Shown: piece by piece, positions 21,756-33,290 of the stretch | Position numbering within the stretch: position 1 is the stretch's first letter | Layout: every line of letters starts with the position of its first letter | Assembly: GCF_902167145.1 (NCBI RefSeq) | Contig: NC_050104.1 | Location: 101,443,849 to 101,507,848, forward strand | DNA: 64,000 nt | Direction: 5' to 3' | Source of the DNA: Zea mays | Taxonomy: Eukaryota > Streptophyta > Magnoliopsida > Poales > Poaceae | The notes under the pieces: generated by a model | Database searches by the model: none | What the model was told of the DNA's origin: nothing | Seen by the model: the letters and a program-made list of their open reading frames with translations, nothing else | Program-made: the position numbers and the translations under genes

Positions 21756-23374
21756 TGAAAGTCGCCTAGAGGGGGGGTGGATAGGCGAAACCTGAAAATT
21801 AAAACTTTATCCCCCAACTAGATCCTTTGATTAGTGGTTAGAACAAGATGAACAATTATTGGAGTATAAACACTAAGTTCTTGCTAGTACAGAGTATAGC
21901 TTTCAAATAATGCGGAAGAGATAAATCAATACAACTAATAATTCTATGATAACAAAGCAAGAAAGCTTAGATGAAAAAGAGCACTAACTTAAGTTCTTTC
22001 TTGCGGAGTGTTGCTTCACTTAAATGAGAGTTTAACTTGAAGCAACACCAAATGATAGGAGCAAAGAATAGTGCAAGAGAACTTAGAGTAAGGGAAAGCA
22101 AACTAATCACAAGCAAAAGCACAATGAACACGGGTGATTTGTTTTACCGAGGTTCGGCCCTCGAAGGCCTAGTCCCCGTTGAGGAGTCCACTTAAGGACG
22201 GGTCTTTTTCAACCCTTTCCCTCTCTCCCGATCACACAAGGATCGGCGAGCTCTTCTTCTTCTCAAGGATCACTCTCGATCCCACAAGGACCACCACAAT
22301 CTTTGGTGTCTCTTGCTAGCTTTTACAAGCCTCCAACACTTTGGAGGAAGTTTGAATGGGAGTCAAAAACTCCACGCGCAAATGAACACAAAGATGTAGC
22401 ACACACTATCTCTCAATGAATCTCACAAGGCACTAGGGCTAAACTCAATTGAGTAGCTCTCAATTGCTTGCTCTCTCTTTTGTGGCACTTGTATTGGTTG
22501 TAGTGGACTAAATCTTGTGTATAGGATGGATCAATGAATATAGGTGGTTGGGAGGGCTTGAGTATGTCAACTAGATGACTTGGAATGTTGCTTGGACTCC
22601 CACACCTTGAAGTGGCCGGTTGGGGTGGTATTTATAGCCACCATCCAATTTTGTAGCCGTTGGAGAAGCTGCTGGTCGATGGGCGCACCGGACAGTCCGG
22701 TGCACACCGGACATGTCCGGTGCCCCAGCCACGTCATCCTATCCGTTGGGGTTGGAGCTGGTCGACCGTTGGAGGCTTTTGTCCTCATGTGGCACCGGAC
22801 AGTCCGGTGCAGCACCGGACAGTCCGGTGACCCTCTGACTTCTGCTCTGACACTCTGAATTCAACTGTACACTTTGCAGAGTCGACCGTTGCGCGCAGAT
22901 GACCGTTGCTCCGCTGGCACACCGGTCAGTCCGGTGCACACCGGACAGTCCGGTGAATTTTAGCGGAGCAGTCTTCGTGAAATCCCGAGGCTGCCGAGTT
23001 CCTGAGGCCGCGTTCCGTTGGAGCACCGGACACTGTCCGGTGTACACCGGACAGTCCGGTGAATTATAGCGCGCCGGCCCTGGACTTTCCCGAAGGTGGC
23101 GAGTTTGAGTCTGAGTTCCCTGGTGCACCGGACAGGTACTGTTCACTGTCCGGTGGCACACCGGACAGTCCGGTGCGCCAGACCAGGGGTGCCTTCGGTT
23201 GCCCCTTTGCTCCTTTATTGAATCCAAAACTTGGTCTTTTTATTGGCTGAGTGTGAACCTTTTACACCTGTATAATCTACAAACTTGGGCAAACTAGTTA
23301 GTCCAATTATTTGTGTTGGGCAATTCAACCACCAAAATTATTTAGGAACTAGGTGTAAGCCTAATTCCCTTTCA
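21756..23374 (-). repeat. 3' LTR of TR-GAG B
   Basis: In plus coordinates it runs TGAAAGTCGCC...CCCTTTCA. It has about ten palindromes (22686-23176) including one with a long spacer near 23126, GACCGTTG boxes, a minus-strand TATAAATA (22629-22636) and the leader hairpin (21762-21788). Confidence 0.93.
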
Positions 23375-26300
23375 ATCTCCCCCTTTTTGGTGATTGATGC
23401 CAACACAAACCAAAGCAAACAGAGATGAGCATAATTGAACTAGTTTGCATAATGTAGGTGTAAAGGTTGCTTAGAATTGAGCCAATGTAACTACTTACAA
23501 GATATGCATGGAATGTTTCTTTCTTTATTTAGCATTTTGGACCACGTTTGCACCACATGTTTTGTTTTTGCAAATTCTTTTGTAAATCCTTTTCAAAGTT
23601 CTTTTGCAAATAGTCAAAGGTAAATGAATAAGAGTTTGTAAAGCATTTTCAAGATTTGAAATTTTCTCCCCCTGTTTCAAATGCTTTTCCTTTGACTAAA
23701 CAAAACTCCCCCTAAAAGAGATCCACCTCTTAGTGTTCAAGAGGGTTTTGATATACCATTTTTGAAATACTACTTTCTCCCCCTTTTGAACATAATAGGA
23801 TACCAATTGATAAATACTTTTAGAAAGCACTAAGTTTTTGAAATTGGTGGTGGTGCGGTGTGCGGTCCTTTTGCTTTGGGCTCATTTCTCCCCCTTTTTG
23901 GCATGAATCGCCAAAAACGGAATCATTAGAGCCCTCGAAGAGATTTTCTTCCTCTTTGGTCATAAACGAATGAGTTAAGATTATACCAAAGATGAAGTAC
24001 GGTCCTTTTGCTTTTGAGCTTTTACTCTCTCCCCCAAGGATGAAGTCCTTTTCTTTAATGCTCATTTCTCCCCAAGGAATAGAGAGTTGCTTGGAGTGAT
24101 GGCGAAGTATGATTTACGGAGTGGAAGCCTTTGTTTTCGCCGAAGACTCCGTTTCCCTTTCAATCTACGACTTAGCATAGTGATATACTTGGAGACATAT
24201 TAGTCGTAGTCATGGTACGGGAATAATAGGATATATGCATTTGTACCAAAATGAAAGAGATATGATCAAGAGATATGTTAATTAAGTATGATCATAGTTT
24301 TATACAACATAGATTGCTCCCCCTAAATATGTGCATGGAGAGAAAGAACACATAGTTTGGCCTAAAATGCCAATTGCACATAATTAGGTTAATGAGAACA
24401 TATCTAAATCATATAGAAAGTGAAGTGCATTGTGTCATAGTATATGAGTGATGCTCAAGACAGTTTATGCATTTATGAAAGCATGTTGCAAACATTTTAA
24501 GCATTTTCCTTTAAGGATTTCAAAGGGACTTAAGGATCATCCACCTTTGGAACAAAGGTAGCTTATCCTCGTTACAAGGTTAAGCTTTAAGCTCTTTGAC
24601 AATAGAATCACTTCATCTAGTTTTAGCAAAGATGCAATAATGCATGAGTGAAATTTTAAGAGGTTAAACTAGGTATGAAGCAGGGATAAATGCAAAGAAC
24701 ATGCTTTCTCTTCCTTATATATAAGATATGCAAAGAATGCTTATAAGAGGAAGATTTAGGTACAAGTTTAAATGAAAGGAAGTGGTTTTACCATTTTGTA
24801 CCTTCTCATAGAGACGCTCTCTTCATTGTGCTTTGTCCTTAGTCTTAGTTGCTTAAGACCTATACTCAATGACAATATATGGAAATACTTTGCACAAGAG
24901 AGAGTTCTACAACTAGTGATTTTTTTCAAGTTATTGTTAGCATATATCAAATGGATCACAAGTTGCATAAATGAATCATGAATTCCCCTTTTTTCCTTAG
25001 TGCATATCAAGATAGATGTCAATTAAAATTACCAATTGAGATCAAATTGAAATTACATGAGGCACTAAGAAACATAAGTGATAATCGAAGATGTTCAATG
25101 ATCAACCAATATGCGATCAAGAAAACAACAAAGGCATTAAATTTTCAATCAAGCTTAAAAATAGGAGAATCCAATAAGCATGCTACTTTAGAAATGAAAG
25201 CAACAATCCTTGATAAAAGCGACATTACTTGAACAAGTTGGATTGATGTGTAGTAGCATACTATATGAGAAACATTATTCTCATGCAAGAGACTATATGA
25301 AATTATTAAGATAAAGCAATAGTCTCAACATAATCAAAATATAAGAATGGACTCCCCTTAAAGATATGCATCAAGTAATTGAAAGAATTGATTTCGATGC
25401 ATTCACTTTTAAGGACATAAAGGGAGAAGCATTATACATTTTGATCAAGGCTCATAAATTCAGCAATAAACAACTTAAGCCTTGTAATCTCATAATGAAA
25501 AAGAATTTAGAATGCTTACAACCACACCATTGATTATTGAAGACCTTATTGTCCAAGTAGGTGTTGTTGTCCTTGATGTTCTTTCTTTTTCATTTGAGTG
25601 TCCTCCCTTTATATTTGTCTCTTTTTCCTTCCAAACTTATTGAAAATACTCAAGAGACATGTTAATAGCGCAAGGGAGTATATGGTGAAAGATGATTACT
25701 TTAGATAATTAGCATACAAAAATTCATCATCCACAAGTCACACAGACATGAAGTAAAATCCTTAACATTAGTGCATTTCATTTGAGAAAAATGAGTGAGC
25801 ACCTTTTAAGCATTTTAATAATCATTGGAGATTTTACTTTATCATATTGAAGTTAGTTAATCATCACTTGGAAGCAAATCAATATGATAACATATATATA
25901 AATATCGCAAAGGCATTAAATAGATTCTAAAGAGCATTAAGAAAATGATATTTGAATGCACACTTAGTTAATTTCGGTCCAATAGCGAATCTATTCCTCA
26001 CAAGGGTAGAATATGATAATTTAGATTAAATACCCATTGAGATGGGAACTAAACTTAATTAAGAAGATGAGTTCCCATACCTTTGCTTTTACCTTTCTTC
26101 TTTTGGGTGAAGATCAACCCATGAGGCTTGTGTACTTTCCCTTCTATGCATATTTATAAGTAAGCTCAAGAGATACGTTAGTAACACAAGCACTAGTTTC
26201 CATTTAGTAATCATTTTGACAAAGAATGAAAAGTGAATTACTATTGGCATGGAAATTTTATAATATGAACTAGATTATTCCATGAAGTATGCCTAGTTTT

Positions 26301-27076
26301 AACTCATAAAGCAAGCATGGTTAAATTCTTGAGACTTAAGGGAATAAATCTAATTCATAACATGGAGAGCGATAAATGTAGAAGAATCATATCCAATTTA
26401 AGCAATAAAACATACAACATAAATTATTGGATTGATTTTCCTTGTCAAGATGGATTACGCATTTCCATAGAGAAACTTATTCTCTACAAGTGAGACTACT
26501 TAAATTACTTAGATAAAAATATTAGTCTCACTTTTCTAGCTATATAGAGAATTTTTCCTTTTATAAATGTCCTAAGTATTTGAATTTCTTACATGACACC
26601 TTATTCTTTTAAGAACATAAAATATCTCTCTATATCTAGAAAATGGCAATAATTTAAAGCATGTAGATTGTCATAATATAGAATTTGATAAATACACAAT
26701 CTACCATATGAGAGGAATTTCTTCAAAGAATGGTGACATAATTTTTTTTTTAAAAAAAACATCTTTAAGTGCTTTCTATTTCTATGTGACTACACAAGAC
26801 ACATGACAAATTAAGATAATTGCACTTAAGAATATAAATGTTACCATCCCTTGACTTTCCTCCATGTTGTAGGCTTTGATATTCCGCACATGATGATTCT
26901 TTATTTCCTACAACATTAATATCTTCCCGAGATGATATGAGTTTTGAATACAATAAACTGAAGTAACCTTGGGTCAATCTTGAATATGTAGATTGATAGC
27001 TTGAGTTGATAAGAATTGAATTAACTCCCTCAAGCACTCCAAAGGTTCATACCATCTCCTTCTCCTACAAATCTTG
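23375..27076 (-). other. Non-coding 3' internal region of TR-GAG B with repeated polypurine tracts
   Basis: This 3.7 kb AT-rich stretch has no recognisable pol motif. Read on the minus strand it contains at least eight G-rich polypurine tracts (near 23375, 23667, 23707, 23775, 23887, 24028, 24309 and 25351 in plus coordinates, seen as CTCCCC). Copies of AATTGGTATC-type motifs (23799-23810, 25030-25040) also occur. The layout mirrors 12762-15103 of TR-GAG A. Confidence 0.75.
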
Positions 27077-28948
27077 TCAAGCACATTTTGGTACCCATCG
27101 CTTGATGGGTCCGTTAAGGTTAGTAAACAAGGATCTAGGAACCCAAGTGTCCTTTGTGCTAGCGCTTGGTAAACTTGTTACCTTTCTAGCACAAGTTGCA
27201 ATCTTGGGTTGCCTAGTTGTATATGAATCAAATGACAAGTTAGGAGTGAGATTTTTACCAATGGGACAATCTTTGCATTGATGTCCCTTCTTTCGGCACG
27301 TGTAGCATAGGCGTTTTCCAAATTTTGAAGATTTCTTCTTTCCTTGTTTATTGCTTGCTACATGGTTAGTAAAAATTTTCTTTTCTAACCCTATGCCTCT
27401 TTGTTTTAAATGGGGACAAGATCTAAGCAAGTGTCCCTTCTTGGAGCATTTAAAACAAAGTCTATCATCCTTGTTAATAATCAAGCCATTAATATAGGGA
27501 CATGACCTAATCAAGTGCCCCTCTTCAAAGCATTCACTACACCTCTTAATGTGAAGTGTGACTTGATTATTACCTTGGATGTTACCTTTTGTGGAGGCGT
27601 GGTTGAGGCTTTTGGAGGAGGTGTTGAATTTCATATTTTGTTCCCTCCTCATTGCAATCCTCAAATCCTTGACATTTTCTTCAAGGTATGTAGTGCATGC
27701 CACGGTTGTTCCCGTCTCAAGCTTCTTCACCATGTGATCACGGTTATCTTGAGAAGGTTGGGCAATGCATTTTCCTTTTAGTTGTGTCAAGCTCTTCTTT
27801 AGCCTCTCATTTTCTTCTTTGAGCTTTTGATATGAATCATCATTTGTTCCTGCAAATTCTAGCTCAAAGGAAGATTTGCTTGTTGACAAACAACAAGCAT
27901 TAGCACATGGTAATATAGTATCAATTTGAATACATGTGCACGAATGAGGTTGTTGGGGTTTTAAGTTCTCTATCACAACCTCATGAGCAATGTTTAATAT
28001 GATATGATTATCCATAAGATTTTCATGAGAACATAGAAGCATATCATATTTATCTTGAAAAGCTAGATTTTCAACTTTTAGCTTTTCTACTTGGTCCTTG
28101 AGCAAGGTATTCCTATTTATTAATTGAGCGATACAATGTGAAGCGTTATCTTGCTCAATTGAAATAGTTTCATACCTCTGGACCAAATCACCATGAGAGC
28201 ACTTTAGCTCCTCATGTTCTTTAGTCAACTCGTCAAAGTGTTGCATCTTTATGGAGAGAATATCTTCTAGCCTTTGACGAGCTTCGCTTTGTTCTCTCGC
28301 TCTTTCTAGAAGTTTGAGCATGACCGCCTTATCTTCTTGGCTTAGGCGAGCGTAGAGATGCACAAAGCTTCTTTCTTCCTCCTCATCCTCATTTGTGCTT
28401 CCGCTATCATTTTCATTAGCCACACAGCACATGTGGGAATCGAAATGGGAAGACAAACCTTTTGGAGAGGTGGATTCATCGTTTGGTCTCCATCGTTCAT
28501 TCTCTTCTTCTTCCTTGCAAGGGTTAGTATCACAAATACCAAAGGAAGTAGAGACACGAAATGAACTATCATGTTTGGACTCATCAAATTTGCTTCTAAT
28601 TCTAGTCCAAATATCATGCGCATCATGGACGGATTCATCATAGTTTGATATGAAGGCATGATAATCTTCTTTGCTAAGAAAATTAGTTAAGATGTCAAAA
28701 GCTAGATAGTTTAAGCGATAACATCTTTGATCCTCCTCGGAATTAATTTTTCCATTGAAATTAGAGGAAAAAATACTCTTGTCTATAATTTGTTCTAATC
28801 GAGGATCTATGGTTCTAAAAGCATTTATCACACTAGATGACCATGAATCATAGTTAGAACAATCATCAAATAAAATCTCAAGAGTTACCTCCTTCCGAGT
28901 TGGGTTCTCCTGGGTCTTCTTGTTCTTTTGGGATCTTCTACGAGCCAT
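27077..28948 (-). CDS. Gag protein of TR-GAG B
   Basis: An intact frame of about 623 codons from ATG at 28948 (an upstream GTG is not needed). The basic N-terminus is followed by the Gag core (SNYDSWSSSVINAF, DAHDIWTRIRSKF), an acidic segment and a long coiled coil. Three CCHC knuckles follow: CSECFEEGHLIRSC, CFKCSKKGHLLRSC and CYTCRKKGHQCKDC. The tail TWVPR...RWVPKCA matches the other two Gag ends in the window. It aligns with the TR-GAG A Gag along its whole length, including a shared CDTN...RWRPNDESTS-type block, so the two elements share a gag-only ancestor or parallel origins from Sireviruses. Confidence 0.92.
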   Translation of the reverse strand: MARRRSQKNKKTQENPTRKEVTLEILFDDCSNYDSWSSSVINAFRTIDPRLEQIIDKSIFSSNFNGKINSEEDQRCYRLNYLAFDILTNFLSKEDYHAFISNYDESVHDAHDIWTRIRSKFDESKHDSSFRVSTSFGICDTNPCKEEEENERWRPNDESTSPKGLSSHFDSHMCCVANENDSGSTNEDEEEERSFVHLYARLSQEDKAVMLKLLERAREQSEARQRLEDILSIKMQHFDELTKEHEELKCSHGDLVQRYETISIEQDNASHCIAQLINRNTLLKDQVEKLKVENLAFQDKYDMLLCSHENLMDNHIILNIAHEVVIENLKPQQPHSCTCIQIDTILPCANACCLSTSKSSFELEFAGTNDDSYQKLKEENERLKKSLTQLKGKCIAQPSQDNRDHMVKKLETGTTVACTTYLEENVKDLRIAMRREQNMKFNTSSKSLNHASTKGNIQGNNQVTLHIKRCSECFEEGHLIRSCPYINGLIINKDDRLCFKCSKKGHLLRSCPHLKQRGIGLEKKIFTNHVASNKQGKKKSSKFGKRLCYTCRKKGHQCKDCPIGKNLTPNLSFDSYTTRQPKIATCARKVTSLPSASTKDTWVPRSLFTNLNGPIKRWVPKCA

Positions 28949-28983
28949 CACTTCGAGTTGTTAGACTCAAGATGAAGTGCCTA

Positions 28984-28995
28984 GCTCTGATACCA
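28984..28995 (-). promoter_or_regulatory. Primer-binding site of TR-GAG B
   Basis: The minus strand reads TGGTATCAGAGC, two bases from the 5' LTR. Confidence 0.88.
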
Positions 28996-28997
28996 AT

Positions 28998-30616
28998 TGA
29001 AAGTCGCCTAGAGGGGGGGTGGATAGGCGAAACCTGAAAATTAAAACTTTATCCCCCAACTAGATCCTTTGATTAGTGGTTAGAACAAGATGAACAATTA
29101 TTGGAGTATAAACACTAAGTTCTTGCTAGTACAGAGTATAGCTTTCAAATAATGCGGAAGAGATAAATCAATACAACTAATAATTCTATGATAACAAAGC
29201 AAGAAAGCTTAGATGAAAAAGAGCACTAACTTAAGTTCTTTCTTGCGGAGTGTTGCTTCACTTAAATGAGAGTTTAACTTGAAGCAACACCAAATGATAG
29301 GAGCAAAGAATAGTGCAAGAGAACTTAGAGTAAGGGAAAGCAAACTAATCACAAGCAAAAGCACAATGAACACGGGTGATTTGTTTTACCGAGGTTCGGC
29401 CCTCGAAGGCCTAGTCCCCGTTGAGGAGTCCACTTAAGGACGGGTCTTTTTCAACCCTTTCCCTCTCTCCCGATCACACAAGGATCGGCGAGCTCTTCTT
29501 CTTCTCAAGGATCACTCTCGATCCCACAAGGACCACCACAATCTTTGGTGTCTCTTGCTAGCTTTTACAAGCCTCCAACACTTTGGAGGAAGTTTGAATG
29601 GGAGTCAAAAACTCCACGCGCAAATGAACACAAAGATGTAGCACACACTATCTCTCAATGAATCTCACAAGGCACTAGGGCTAAACTCAATTGAGTAGCT
29701 CTCAATTGCTTGCTCTCTCTTTTGTGGCACTTGTATTGGTTGTAGTGGACTAAATCTTGTGTATAGGATGGATCAATGAATATAGGTGGTTGGGAGGGCT
29801 TGAGTATGTCAACTAGATGACTTGGAATGTTGCTTGGACTCCCACACCTTGAAGTGGCCGGTTGGGGTGGTATTTATAGCCACCATCCAATTTTGTAGCC
29901 GTTGGAGAAGCTGCTGGTCGATGGGCGCACCGGACAGTCTGGTGCACACCGGACATGTCCGGTGCCCCAGCCACGTCATCCTATCCGTTGGGGTTGGAGC
30001 TGGTCGACCGTTGGAGGCTTTTGTCCTCATGTGGCACCGGACAGTCCGGTGCAGCACCGGACAGTCCGGTGACCCTCTGACTTCTGCTCTGACACTCTGA
30101 ATTCAACTGTACACTTTGCAGAGTCGACCGTTGCGCGCAGATGACCGTTGCTCCGCTGGCACACCGGTCAGTCCGGTGCACACCGGACAGTCCAGTGAAT
30201 TTTAGCGGAGCAGTCTTCGTGAAATCCCGAGGCTGCTGAGTTCCTGAGGCCGCGTTCCGTTGGAGCACCGGACACTGTCCGGTGTACACCGGACAGTCCG
30301 GTGAATTATAGCGCGCCGGCCCTGGACTTTCCCAAAGGTGGCGAGTTTGAGTCTGAGTTCCCTGGTGCACCGGACAGGTACTGTTCACTGTCCGGTGGCA
30401 CACCGGACAGTCCGGTGCGCCAGACCAGGGGTGCCTTCGGTTGCCCCTTTGCTCCTTTATTGAATCCAAAACTTGGTCTTTTTATTGGCTGAGTGTGAAC
30501 CTTTTACACCTGTATAATCTACAAACTTGGGCAAACTAGTTAGTCCAATTATTTGTGTTGGGCAATTCAACCACCAAAATTATTTAGGAACTAGGTGTAA
30601 GCCTAATTCCCTTTCA
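28998..30616 (-). repeat. 5' LTR of TR-GAG B
   Basis: 1,619 bp, nearly identical to 21756-23374. Four substitutions were noted: GTCCGGTG/GTCTGGTG, GTCCGGTG/GTCCAGTG, TGCCGAG/TGCTGAG and CCCGAAG/CCCAAAG. All fit 5-methylcytosine decay in this copy. The palindrome array is at about 29928-30418, the TATA box at 29871-29878 (minus) and the leader hairpin at 29004-29030. Confidence 0.93.
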
Positions 30617-30813
30617 TCAATCACACCGTCAATACAACTTACACAAAGTGGAGGTAGGGTATTACGCTCCGGCGGCCTGAACCACTATAATCCCTCGTGT
30701 CCTCTCGTGTTCATCCCGAATTCACAAACAAGCAACCGCTTAGGCCCCCTCCTCATCTTAGGATTAGGTCGGGTGCGTTCTGCCACTCGTCCGGTGGATT
30801 TCTCCCACCAACA

Positions 30814-30833
30814 TTTGGCGTGCCATGTAGGGG
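30814..30833 (+). promoter_or_regulatory. Putative primer-binding site of the gypsy element
   Basis: TTTGGCGTGCCATGTAGGGG follows the 5' LTR directly. The TTTGGCG.. sequence is typical of Tat-type gypsy elements; the tRNA used is not determined. Confidence 0.5.
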
Positions 30834-30873
30834 CTTGGCTTTAGGTTTTTCGCCTGTTCTCCTGCTCGACACA

Positions 30874-32304
30874 ATGGTTCAGATTGTCGAGCACCACGAC
30901 TTGGTTCCCAAGGACTTCCTGATGGAGGAAGAGGTCGCATCTTCCATGCCACGAAGCTCCAACCTCCCTGCGACCGGTGCTGCTGCTATGCACGCTGCGC
31001 AGCAGCACACGCATGTGTAGACATCCAGGGCTCCGTCAAGGGATGCTCCAGGGGCGTTGTCTGCAGCCAGGGAGTTGCTGCGCAACCCTCCAAGTTCCAC
31101 GGCCTCGCCGGGGGCCATGAGGTAGTGGCGTGAAGATGTCGATCGACTCCTCGGCATGGCACATTCTGGCTCGGCCAGGCGCAGACCTCGGTCATTCTAG
31201 TGTCAACGCGAGGCGTCGGCATCTGTGCACTCACCATCAGTGAGGGGTGCACGGACTGATGACCTGCGGATGGAACTCAACCGCCAGCGTGCGGGCGAGG
31301 ATGCCCGAATCTCTCTAGAGAAGGCCGACGATCTGCGGGCAGAGCTCAACCGTAGGCGTGCGGGTGAGGATGCTCGAGTCTCTCTGGAGAGGGCGCGTGA
31401 GCGTCGGCAAAACTTCGAGGGTCGCAACCTCGACCAGGACTTCGCTCCAGTTTCGCCACAAACTCCAAGGGATGCCCGACTTCAGGCGGATGTCCCATTG
31501 GTCGGCGTGGGCTGCACCGCACTAGCGGACCATCTCCGCACGGTGACTTGGCCACCCAAGTTCCGGCCCCACCTGCCGGAGAAGTACGACGGTACGACAA
31601 ACCCGTCGGAATTCTTGCAGGTCTATGTCACCGCCATTACGGTAGCTGGTGGAAACACCGCTGTGATGGCAAGCTACTTTCATGTAGCCTTGACTGGGCC
31701 GGGCCGGACCTGGCTCATGAATCTCACCCCGGGGTCGGTATACTCCTGGGAAGAGCTCTGTGCACGGTTCATGGCGAACTTTGCCAATGGTTATCAACAG
31801 CATGGCGTGGAGGCTCATCTCCATGCAGTGAGGCAGGAACCCGGAGAGACTCTCCGGCTGTTCATCTCCCGTTTCACCAAGGTATGGGGAACTATACCTC
31901 GCATCTCCGATGCTTCCATTATCACTGCTTTCCGACAGGGGGTGCGTGATAAGAAGATGTTGGAGAAATTGGTGACACATGACGTGGAAACCGTCACGAC
32001 GCTCTTCACTCTGGTCGACAAATGTGCCAGAGCTGCTAAGGGCCATGCATGGCACTCGGCACCGCAAACCGGAGTTACCCGGACGGGTGGCTCAGGTGCC
32101 ACCACCCAGGGTGGTGGCAAGAAGAAGAAGAACCATGGTCATGATAGGTCGCACGCTGGTGTTCCGGCTGCTGTAGCTGTGGCTGGGGGCCGGGACGAGC
32201 GCAGCAAGCGCCCCGGCAACAGGGAAGTGACAGTGGGTCATGCCTTGTCCATCCTAACAGTCACCATAGCGCTTCGGAGTGCCGGGAGATTCTGGAGCTC
32301 ATGA
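30874..32304 (+). pseudogene. Gypsy Gag, broken by three TAG codons and a frameshift
   Basis: One frame runs from ATG 30874 through TAG at 31018, 31123 and 31198, then open to 32304. The middle shows the retrotransposon gag domain (FRPHLPEKYDGTTNPSEFL, WLMNLTPGSVYSWEELCARF, EGTLRLF-like GETLRLFISRF). A repeated MELNRQRAGEDARISLE-type heptad-like segment lies at the N-terminus. A frameshift near 32210 puts the end (ECREILELMKRI) in the next frame. All three stops can be explained as CAG to TAG. Gag would package element RNA. Confidence 0.85.
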
Positions 32305-33290
32305 AGCGCATCAGCGAGCGGCGCGAGCAGGTCTCCAAGGATGGCTCTCTGCCTCATCGCCGGCCTGGCAAGGAGAAGGTCGACGAAGGCGACCTGGCTG
32401 CAGGAGAACGGGACCTCGGGTATCAGGCCCCCGAGCAAGTTCTCAAGGAAATCCTCACTAGAGACTCCGACTCCGGTGAGGACAATGACCGCCGCAAGAA
32501 GTTGTACGTAATGTATGGTGGAAGCTGGGAGCTTACATCTCGTAGGAACGTGAAGTCCCTTCGCCGACAGGTCCTTTCGGCAATCCTAGGGGTCCCGAAG
32601 GCAGCCCCACATCAGCGGTGGCGGAGTACCACTATCTCCTTCGGGGCATCCGACTGCCCCAAAAACATGGAAGGGGCTGGTATACTTCCGCACATCACCG
32701 CCCCTGTCATCGCCAACATGAAGCTACATCATGTGCTGATTGATGGTGGAGTAGGGCTCAACGTCATCAGCCACGCTGCGTTCAAGCAGCTGCAGATCCC
32801 AGGGTCTCGACTGGGACCCTCTCGCCCGTTCTCCGGAGTGGGCCCTCAACCGGTGTATCCCCTTGGGAACATCACACTCTCGGTTACATTCGGGGCCGAG
32901 GAGAACTTCCGCACTGAGAATGTCCAGTTCGATGTTGCGGAGGTTAACCTCTCTTTCAATGCCATCATTAGCAGGCCCCTGTACCGGTTTATGGCCATTA
33001 CCCATTATGGGTATTTGGTCCTCAAGATGTCATCCCCTGCTAGGGTCCTCACCGTGCGGGGTGACCGCCCCGCTGCGCTTGCAGCTGTCGAGAAGTTGCA
33101 CGCCCTTGCGGCAGAAGCTGCTCGCCCGGAAGACGGGGGGAAGGACCCCTCGACTTCCTGTACCAAGATGTCTGCCAAGGTGCCTAAGGTGCAACCAGCT
33201 GGGGCAGACGGCGTCCCCGTCAAGACTATCCAGCTCAGCGCGGATTCCCCCCAGACCACTCGCATCGCGGGTGATCTGGAGGAGAAATAG
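32305..33290 (+). pseudogene. Gypsy protease region
   Basis: The frame contains VLIDGGVGLNVI, matching the degenerate aspartic protease site of Tat-like elements (usually LIDGGSSLNI), plus FNAIISRPLYRFMAITHYGYL, typical of the downstream protease fold. The frame stops with TAG at 33288-33290, where the polyprotein should continue into RT (a glutamine codon is expected). Confidence 0.8.

Larger units (their letters stand above)
21756..30616 (-). mobile_element. TR-GAG B: complete gag-only LTR retrotransposon (8.9 kb)
   Basis: Two 1,619-bp LTRs (21756-23374 and 28998-30616) flank a single gag gene on the minus strand. The primer-binding site is at 28984-28995, the polypurine tract at 23375-23386, and the target duplication is TCAAT (21751-21755 and 30617-30621). 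Protease, RT, RNase H and integrase are absent. I count four LTR differences, all C/T or G/A at CpG sites, so insertion is recent. It lies in the 5' LTR of the gypsy element. Its Gag and LTR motifs are related to those of TR-GAG A, but overall the LTR sequence is a different family. Confidence 0.93.
19599..30813 (+). repeat. 5' LTR of the gypsy element, split in three
   Basis: The LTR pieces are 19599-19715, 20992-21755 and 30622-30813. Together they align along the intact right LTR (41166-42243). A TATA box (TATAAAA, 21714-21720) lies just upstream of the TR-GAG B insertion point, so any transcript from this promoter would read straight into TR-GAG B. The LTR ends at ...CCCACCAACA (30813). 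Confidence 0.9.

Noticed and set aside
22739..23227. 162-codon minus frame in the TR-GAG B LTR
   Set aside because: Again made of palindrome units with no domain; repeated at 29981-30469.
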